Of a DNA stretch of 12,923 bases, positions 7,111 to 12,923 are shown piece by piece (position 1 is the first letter of the stretch; each line of letters opens with the position of its first letter). Position numbers and translations under genes: made by a program. The notes under the pieces were generated by a model. It was given only the letters and a program-made list of their open reading frames with translations, made no database searches and had not been told where the DNA came from. Source of the stretch: Oscillospiraceae bacterium (GTDB lineage Bacteria > Bacillota > Clostridia > Oscillospirales > Acutalibacteraceae); NCBI GenBank assembly GCA_003520555.1, contig DOUO01000014.1:1-12923 (forward strand), written 5' to 3'.

Positions 7111-7156
7111 CAAAGGGTAGACGGGGTTTGCGGAATAAATTTATGGAGATGTATAA

Positions 7157-8548
7157 ATGCAAATTTTAATTACAATCGCGTTAATAATCATAGGAGTTCT
7201 CCTGTTTGAATTCATAATATTCGCGCATGAGTTCGGTCATTTTATCACCGCCAAGCGCTCGGGCGTTCAGGTAAACGAGTTTGCGCTCGGCATGGGACCG
7301 AAAATCTTCGGCTTCAAAAAGGGCGAAACTCAGTATTCGCTCAGGCTTTTTCCGGTGGGCGGCTACTGCTCAATGGAGGGCGAGGACGAGGAAAGCGATA
7401 ATCCTCGCGCCTTTGTAAACGCCAAAATATGGAAACGAATGATAATTATCGTTGCCGGCGCGTTCATGAATTTCGTGGTAGGACTTCTTTTTGTGTTTAT
7501 CCTCACGCTTTTCACTCCTCAGTTCGGCACAACCACGATTGACCAGTTTGCCCCTAACGCGGCTTCGGCTTGCTCCGGCCTGCAGGAGGGCGACAAAATT
7601 CTTTCAATCGACGGCTATAATATTTTTAACGCCAAGGATTTGCAGTTCGCGATACAAACCCTCAACTACAAAAACGTAGACCCGAAATCCCTTGAAATCT
7701 ACCGCGAGGACTGCGCGCAAAAGCTGACGGTCACATATTCCTCGCTTGTAAACGATAACAAGCTTTCAGACGAAAAAAGCACGGAGCTGTATAAAAACGT
7801 ACTTGCTCCCGTGTCACAAAAAATAAACGCGTCCGGTACCAAGGACGAAGCTTACAGTCTCATGAAAAGCGGCATTGACCAATTGTACAAGGTCTCAGCG
7901 GTTAGCAAGCCGAAGGATTTTAAATATCCCGAAATCGAGGTAAAGGATGAACGCATACGCTACACAGGCGACGTCAGGGTTGTTCGCGGCGGCGCTGAAA
8001 CCGAGCTTAAGGACGTTCATTTTTACACATATTATAAAGACGATAACGCCAAAAAAGAGCAGAAATATTCCGTAATGATGGACTTTTACGTTACGCCCAA
8101 GGAAAAAAACTTCGGTACAATTATGGAAGAAACCTTCACCGGCACGCTCACGATGGCGCGTTCGGTGTGGAAATCGCTTGTAATGCTTGTTCAGGGCAGG
8201 TTTTCGTTTAACGAGCTTTCGGGCCCCGTAGGCATAACAAAGGCGGTTGAAACCGTCGCGGCGGACGGACTCGAAAACGGCGGCTTCGGTATTGCTGTTT
8301 TCAATATACTGAGCATAATGGCGCTTATTACCGTAAACCTGGGAATTGTCAACATGCTTCCGTTCCCGGCGCTTGACGGCGGACGGTTTGTGTTCCTGCT
8401 CATTGAGGCGATATTCCGCAAGCCGATACCGCGCAAGGTGGAGTATATTGTAAACGGCGCAGGACTTGCGATTCTGCTGTTGTTTATCGCGGTGGTTTCC
8501 GTCAAGGACGTTTTTCAGCTCATAACAGGAACCTTCCCGACAATGTAG
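7157..8548 (+). CDS. rseP: RseP/RasP-type site-2 intramembrane metalloprotease with enlarged PDZ region
   Basis: Zinc protease of the cytoplasmic membrane. The family cuts anti-sigma factors, leftover signal peptides and other single-span proteins within the membrane. HEFGH at 24-28 in the first helix supplies the zinc ligands H24, H28 and catalytic E25; the third ligand D407 is in NMLPFPALDGGR (399-410). Hydrophobic segments lie near 3-22, 96-118, 378-400 and 433-450, and the conserved LSGPVGI is at 354-360. At 463 residues it is longer than the usual 340-430. The extra length is in the PDZ region: the PDZ core begins at about 126-169 and resumes at DVRVVRGG (272-279) with ELKDVHF, and about 100 charged residues (roughly 171-271) lie between. 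The ribosome binding site is GGAG at 7145-7148. The ispG ribosome binding site overlaps its stop codon. Confidence 0.94.
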   Translation: MQILITIALIIIGVLLFEFIIFAHEFGHFITAKRSGVQVNEFALGMGPKIFGFKKGETQYSLRLFPVGGYCSMEGEDEESDNPRAFVNAKIWKRMIIIVAGAFMNFVVGLLFVFILTLFTPQFGTTTIDQFAPNAASACSGLQEGDKILSIDGYNIFNAKDLQFAIQTLNYKNVDPKSLEIYREDCAQKLTVTYSSLVNDNKLSDEKSTELYKNVLAPVSQKINASGTKDEAYSLMKSGIDQLYKVSAVSKPKDFKYPEIEVKDERIRYTGDVRVVRGGAETELKDVHFYTYYKDDNAKKEQKYSVMMDFYVTPKEKNFGTIMEETFTGTLTMARSVWKSLVMLVQGRFSFNELSGPVGITKAVETVAADGLENGGFGIAVFNILSIMALITVNLGIVNMLPFPALDGGRFVFLLIEAIFRKPIPRKVEYIVNGAGLAILLLFIAVVSVKDVFQLITGTFPTM

Positions 8549-8557
8549 GAGGAAAAT

Positions 8558-9601
8558 ATGGCAAGCAAAATTCAGGTAAAAGCGGGCAATGTGCTCATTG
8601 GCGGCGGAGCGGAGGTTTCCGTTCAGTCAATGCTCAACGTGCCCTCAACAGATATAGAAGGCTCTGTAAAGCAGGCAAAGCAGCTTGAAGAAGCGGGCTG
8701 CCGAATTATCCGCGCCGCGATTCCGGACATGGACGCGGTAAAGCTTATTCCCGCGCTTAAAAACGCGGTAAGCGTCCCCGTTGTCGCGGACATTCACTTT
8801 AATTACAAGCTTGCGCTCGAAGCCTGCGCCGCCGGCGTGGATAAAATCCGCATAAACCCCGGCAACATCGGCTCGGACGACAGGGTAAAGGCGGTTGCCG
8901 ACGCCTGCCGTCAACGCAACATTCCAATCAGAATCGGCGTTAACTCCGGTTCGCTTGAAAAAGAAATCCTCGCCAAATACGGACATCCCACTCCGCAGGC
9001 GCTTTGCGACAGCGCGCTTTATCACGCTTCGCTTCTTGAAAAATTTGACTTTACCGACATTGTGCTCTCGATGAAAAGCTCAACTGTTTCAACCATGATT
9101 CAGGCGTATGAGCTTGCCGCGCAGCAGTGCGATTATCCTCTGCACCTGGGCGTGACGGAGGCGGGTACTGAGCGCATGGGAATAATAAAATCATCAGCCG
9201 GCATCGGTTCGCTGCTGCTTCACGGCATCGGCGACACAATCCGGGTTTCACTTACCGCCGACCCCGTGCGCGAGGTTTACGCCGCCTACGATATCCTAAA
9301 GGCGCTTGACATAAAAAAGGACGGCGTGCAGTTTGTGTCCTGCCCGACCTGCGGCAGAACCCGAATAGACCTGGTCGGCATTGCCAACGAGGTTGAGGAG
9401 CGGCTTCGCGGCTGCACCAAAAACATCAAGGTCGCGGTTATGGGCTGTGTGGTCAACGGTCCCGGAGAAGCCAAGGAAGCCGACATCGGAATTGCCGGCG
9501 GCGACGGCTGCGGTCTTGTGTTCAAAAAGGGTGAGGTGCTTTACAAGGTTGACGAGGACAAGCTTGTTGACGCCCTTATTGATGAAATTGATAAACTTTA
9601 A
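8558..9601 (+). CDS. ispG: 4-hydroxy-3-methylbut-2-enyl diphosphate synthase, [4Fe-4S]
   Basis: Converts 2-C-methylerythritol 2,4-cyclodiphosphate to HMBPP, the next-to-last step of the MEP pathway, using a [4Fe-4S] cluster. The 347 residues fit the short bacterial form: a TIM-barrel with SVQSM at 21-25, VPVVADIHFNY at 73-83, KIRINPGNIG at 96-105 and LHLGVTEAG at 195-203, then the C-terminal cluster domain. Cluster ligands are C262 and C265 (SCPTCGRT), C297 (MGCVVNGPGEA) and E304. The usual QSMTNT motif near the N-terminus reads QSMLNVPSTD. AGGAGG at 8547-8552 overlaps the rseP stop and stands five bases before the ATG. The gene sits between rseP and polC, where Bacillus has proS. Confidence 0.96.
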   Translation: MASKIQVKAGNVLIGGGAEVSVQSMLNVPSTDIEGSVKQAKQLEEAGCRIIRAAIPDMDAVKLIPALKNAVSVPVVADIHFNYKLALEACAAGVDKIRINPGNIGSDDRVKAVADACRQRNIPIRIGVNSGSLEKEILAKYGHPTPQALCDSALYHASLLEKFDFTDIVLSMKSSTVSTMIQAYELAAQQCDYPLHLGVTEAGTERMGIIKSSAGIGSLLLHGIGDTIRVSLTADPVREVYAAYDILKALDIKKDGVQFVSCPTCGRTRIDLVGIANEVEERLRGCTKNIKVAVMGCVVNGPGEAKEADIGIAGGDGCGLVFKKGEVLYKVDEDKLVDALIDEIDKL

Positions 9602-9610
9602 TTTCACGTC

Positions 9611-9636
9611 AGAGAAGGAAATAAGAGAAGGAAATA
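9611..9636 (+). repeat. Perfect 13-bp tandem duplication carrying the polC ribosome binding site
   Basis: AGAGAAGGAAATA occurs twice back to back, at 9611-9623 and 9624-9636, with no mismatch. Each copy contains AAGGA. The second copy (AAGGA at 9628-9632) is five bases from ATG 9638 and is the usable Shine-Dalgarno. The first (9615-9619) is 18 bases away, too far for direct initiation at this ATG. Confidence 0.9.
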
Positions 9637-9637
9637 T

Positions 9638-12600
9638 ATGAAAACAATCAGCGAACTTTTTACTCCGCTTTTGCGCGGCTCGCAAATTGACGGTCAAATT
9701 GCGCAGGGCAGGGTAACAAAGGTCAATATACATAACGAAATGCGGCTTGTCACTCTTTGGGTTGATTTTGATTTCGTTGCCGACCGCGCCGCGATGTTTG
9801 AAGCGGAAAAGCTGTTTTCCTCCGCGCTGAACGCTTCGGTAATCATTAAACCGCATTTTGGCAGCAAGCTGTTTACAGCCGACTGTTTTCCGCAGCTGTA
9901 CACAGCGGTTAAGCGTGAAATTCCAAGCATAAACGGCACGCTTAACAACGCCGAGGTCACGTATTCGGACGGCGTGCTTGTTATCACGCTTCAAAACGGC
10001 GGCAAAGCGCTGCTTGAAGCCAAGCATTTTGACGAAATCCTGCAAAAGTACATTTTTGAAGAATTTGACCTGAACGTAAGTATAAAATATACCGGTAACG
10101 TTGAGGCAAGCGAAAACAGCGAAGAATACAAGCAGGTAATGGAAAGCGCAAAAAAACAGCAGGAGCGCGAGCAGCTTCAAAAGGCTGTTGATTTTTACAG
10201 GGCTGACGAGGAAGTAAGCGACCAAATACGCGAACGTCAGCACCGTGAATCGCTCACGGAAATCGAAATCCGTGAAGGCAGGTTTGAAACGCCTCAGATT
10301 ATTGAAAGCTCCGTGCGCCCGTTGTACGGCAGAAGCATACGCGGCTCAATAGTTCCCATCAGCCAAATTGCCGACGGCGCAAACGGAATTGTTGTGTGGG
10401 GCGACGTAATTGAGGTTGAAAAGCGCACCACCAAAAACGGAAAAAACAACATTATTACCATAGATATCACCGACTACACCGGTTCCGTAACCGTCAAGGT
10501 TTTTGACGGAATAAAAGCGACACAGCCGATTGAGGGGCTCAAGCCCGGCAGCACCGTTGTGGTAATGGGAAAAATTCAGTACGACGAATTTATCAAGGAG
10601 GTCGTTCTGAACGCCGGAGCAATCGGAACAGCCGAAAAAATCAAGGTTGTTGACAAAGCCGAAACCAAGCGCGTTGAGCTTCACATGCATACAAATATGT
10701 CGCAGATGGACGCGCTCACACCCGCGGGCGAGCTTGTAAAGCGCGCGTATAAGTGGGGACACAAGGCTGTCGCGATCACCGACCACGGCGTCGCGCAGGC
10801 GTTTCCCGACGCAATGCACGCCGCTGACGACATTGCGTATTCGGGCGGCGAAATAAAGGTGCTTTACGGTACGGAAGCCTACTTTATCGACGATTTGGTC
10901 GAGTCCGTTACGGGCGAAAAATCGGAAAGCTTTGAGGGCACGTTTATATGCTTTGACATCGAAACCACGGGACTTTCACCGTTAAAGGATAAAATCACCG
11001 AAATCGGCGCGGTCAAGGTTGTAAACGGTGAAATCACCGACATTTTTTCAACCTTTGCCAATCCCGAAATGCCGATTCCGCAAAAAATCACGGAGCTTAC
11101 CGGCATCAATGATGAAATGGTTAAGGACGCGCCGTCGCAAAGCGAGGCGGTTACCGCGTTTTTGGATTTCGCGGGCGATAATATTTTGGTCGCGCACAAC
11201 GCGCCCTTTGATACCTCGTTTATACGCCGCGCCTGCCAAAACATGAACCGTGAATATAACTATACTTCAATCGACACCGTCGCAATCGCGCGCGCGATTT
11301 TGCCCGACATCAAGAACGTAAAGCTTGACACCGTGGCAAATTATCTGAGGCTCGGAAAGTTTAACCACCACCGCGCGACCGACGACGCCGAAATTTTGGC
11401 AAAGATTTTTATCTGCCTTTGTTCGCGTCTTAAGGACGATTACAAAATAACAAATTCAGGCGAAATCAATACAAAAATAGCCGGCGGAGATTTTAAAAAG
11501 CTCCCGACGTATCATCAGATAATTCTTGCAAAGAATAAAACAGGGCTTAAAAATCTTTACAAGCTTATTTCCTACAGCCATCTCAACACCTTCTACAAAA
11601 AGCCCAGAATTCCCAAAAGCAAGCTTGTCGAGCTGCGCGAGGGCTTGATAATCGGCTCGGCGTGTTGTGAAGGCCAGCTTTACAAAGCAATTTTAAAAGG
11701 CGCTCCGTGGGGAGAGCTTAAGGCAATTGCTTCGTTCTACGATTATCTTGAAATCCAGCCCTCGGGCAACAACGCGTTTTTAATCCGCAACGGCACTTTC
11801 AAAAACGTGCAGGAGCTGCGCGAAATCGACAAAACCATAATCAGGCTGGGAAAAGAGCTTAATAAGCCCGTATGCGCGACCTGCGACGTTCACTTTATAG
11901 ACCCGCACTGCGCCGAATACCGCAAAATTTTGCAGGCGGCGCTGAAATTCAGGGACGCCGACAACCAGGCTCCGCTTTATTTCCGCACCACCGCCGAAAT
12001 GCTTAAGGAGTTCGAATGGCTCGGCAGAGAAAAGGCATACGAGGTTGTTGTTACCAACCCGAATAAAATAGCCGACCTGTGCGAAAATATCCGCCCGATT
12101 CCCGAAGGTACTTTTCCGCCGTACATCGAAGGAGCGCAGGAGCAGCTTATTGACATCACATGGAAGCGCGCCAAGGACAAATACGGCGACCCGCTTCCCG
12201 ATATTGTGCAGAAACGGCTTGAAAAAGAGCTGAATTCAATCACCACCTACGGTTATTCCGTACTTTATATGACAGCTCAAAAGCTTGTTGCGGACAGCGA
12301 GGCGCACGGTTATCTTGTAGGAAGCCGTGGTTCCGTCGGCTCAAGCTTTGTGGCAACAATGTCCGGTATCTCGGAGGTTAATCCGCTTGCGCCGCATTAT
12401 GTTTGTCCCAAATGCAAGCACAGCGAATTCATCACCGACGGCAGCGTGGGCTCCGGCTTTGACCTTCCGCCTAAGGACTGCCCCGAATGCGGAACTCTTA
12501 TGGATCGTGACGGTCACGAAATCCCGTTTGAAACCTTCCTTGGGTTTAAGGGCGACAAGGTGCCTGATATCGACCTTAATTTCAGCGGCGAATACCAGTC

Positions 12601-12923
12601 AAAATCCCACCGCTATACCGAAGAGCTGTTCGGTAAAAACAACGTGTTTAAGGCAGGCACAATTTCGACCGTTGCCGAAAAAACCGCAATCGGCTTTGCC
12701 AAAAAATATCTTGAGGAACGCGGACTCAGCCGCAATAAGGCTGAGCTTAAACGCCTTGCAAAGGGCTGTACGGGCGTAAAGCGCACCACCGGTCAGCACC
12801 CTGGCGGAATGGTAGTTGTGCCGGCGGCTTACGAGGTGTACGACTTCACTCCCGTCCAGCACCCGGCGGATGACCCGGATTCCGACATCATCACCACCCA
12901 TTTTGAATACCACTGCATGGAGG
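9638..12923 (+). CDS. polC: DNA polymerase III alpha subunit, PolC type (3' end outside window)
   Basis: Replicative polymerase of low-GC Gram-positives with built-in proofreading. The frame stays open from ATG 9638 to the right edge, giving 1095 residues of an expected ~1440. Domains in order: N-terminal domain (1 to about 150), a charged, probably helical linker (about 155-222), OB fold (about 223-340), PHP domain starting RVELHMHTNMSQMDA at 345, then a DEDDh exonuclease inserted in the PHP domain with D440 and E442 (FDIETTGL), D525 (HNAPFD at 520-525), and H578 and D583 (HRATDD). The polymerase core has GSRGSVGSS and a zinc knuckle C923, C926, C948, C951. The catalytic pair D977 and D979 is in PDIDLNFSGEY. 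The third catalytic aspartate, the clamp-binding motif and the tail lie beyond the window. Its ribosome binding site is in a tandem repeat 36 bases after ispG. Confidence 0.96.
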   Translation, partial: MKTISELFTPLLRGSQIDGQIAQGRVTKVNIHNEMRLVTLWVDFDFVADRAAMFEAEKLFSSALNASVIIKPHFGSKLFTADCFPQLYTAVKREIPSINGTLNNAEVTYSDGVLVITLQNGGKALLEAKHFDEILQKYIFEEFDLNVSIKYTGNVEASENSEEYKQVMESAKKQQEREQLQKAVDFYRADEEVSDQIRERQHRESLTEIEIREGRFETPQIIESSVRPLYGRSIRGSIVPISQIADGANGIVVWGDVIEVEKRTTKNGKNNIITIDITDYTGSVTVKVFDGIKATQPIEGLKPGSTVVVMGKIQYDEFIKEVVLNAGAIGTAEKIKVVDKAETKRVELHMHTNMSQMDALTPAGELVKRAYKWGHKAVAITDHGVAQAFPDAMHAADDIAYSGGEIKVLYGTEAYFIDDLVESVTGEKSESFEGTFICFDIETTGLSPLKDKITEIGAVKVVNGEITDIFSTFANPEMPIPQKITELTGINDEMVKDAPSQSEAVTAFLDFAGDNILVAHNAPFDTSFIRRACQNMNREYNYTSIDTVAIARAILPDIKNVKLDTVANYLRLGKFNHHRATDDAEILAKIFICLCSRLKDDYKITNSGEINTKIAGGDFKKLPTYHQIILAKNKTGLKNLYKLISYSHLNTFYKKPRIPKSKLVELREGLIIGSACCEGQLYKAILKGAPWGELKAIASFYDYLEIQPSGNNAFLIRNGTFKNVQELREIDKTIIRLGKELNKPVCATCDVHFIDPHCAEYRKILQAALKFRDADNQAPLYFRTTAEMLKEFEWLGREKAYEVVVTNPNKIADLCENIRPIPEGTFPPYIEGAQEQLIDITWKRAKDKYGDPLPDIVQKRLEKELNSITTYGYSVLYMTAQKLVADSEAHGYLVGSRGSVGSSFVATMSGISEVNPLAPHYVCPKCKHSEFITDGSVGSGFDLPPKDCPECGTLMDRDGHEIPFETFLGFKGDKVPDIDLNFSGEYQSKSHRYTEELFGKNNVFKAGTISTVAEKTAIGFAKKYLEERGLSRNKAELKRLAKGCTGVKRTTGQHPGGMVVVPAAYEVYDFTPVQHPADDPDSDIITTHFEYHCME

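Noticed and set aside
6547..7113. Minus-strand open frame of 188 codons inside dxr
   Set aside because: It lies antisense within the well-conserved dxr sequence and shows no recognisable domain or start signal.
9296..10243. Minus-strand open frame of 315 codons opposite the ispG end and polC start
   Set aside because: It is antisense to two clearly recognised genes across their junction, and its composition looks like a reverse-frame artefact of their codon bias.
9638..12923. Possible frameshift or truncation in polC
   Set aside because: Translation stays open from the ATG to the right edge and all domain motifs come in the right order in one frame; the gene is simply cut by the window.

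Overview
The window looks like chromosomal DNA from a low-to-mid-GC Clostridia bacterium (Bacillota), probably of the Oscillospiraceae/Ruminococcaceae kind. The reasons are a PolC-type replicative polymerase, strong AGGAGG-like ribosome binding sites, the MEP isoprenoid pathway, and the gene order pyrH-frr-uppS-cdsA-dxr-rseP-ispG-polC, a known clostridial arrangement. The family-level placement is inference.

Left part (1-2903, minus strand): a three-gene ABC exporter operon transcribed leftward. It runs ATPase (2816-2091, TTG start), a small three-helix membrane protein of unknown function (2075-1740), and a large internally duplicated permease (1750-32). The last two genes overlap by 11 bases. 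A sigma-A-type promoter lies at 2903-2875, and a perfect 10-bp hairpin at 1-24 follows the permease.

Middle (about 2817-3065): a divergent intergenic region of about 250 bases holding the exporter promoter on one strand and two overlapping candidate promoters for the rightward operon on the other.

Right part (3066-12923, plus strand): a tightly packed housekeeping operon with gaps of 1 to about 46 bases and no visible internal terminator. It encodes UMP kinase, ribosome recycling factor, undecaprenyl diphosphate synthase, CDP-diglyceride synthase, DXP reductoisomerase, the RseP/RasP-type intramembrane protease, the [4Fe-4S] enzyme IspG, and the first 1095 residues of PolC, which runs off the right edge. 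The operon joins nucleotide supply, ribosome recycling, envelope lipid precursors (dxr and ispG in the MEP pathway feeding uppS; cdsA for phospholipids), membrane proteolysis and replication.

There is no convincing new multi-gene system here. The points most worth a second look are a roughly 100-residue insertion inside the PDZ domain of RseP, a perfect 13-bp tandem duplication carrying the ribosome binding site of polC, and the uncharacterised small membrane protein sandwiched between the ABC exporter subunits. No RNA genes, insertion sequences, CRISPR arrays or attachment sites were seen.
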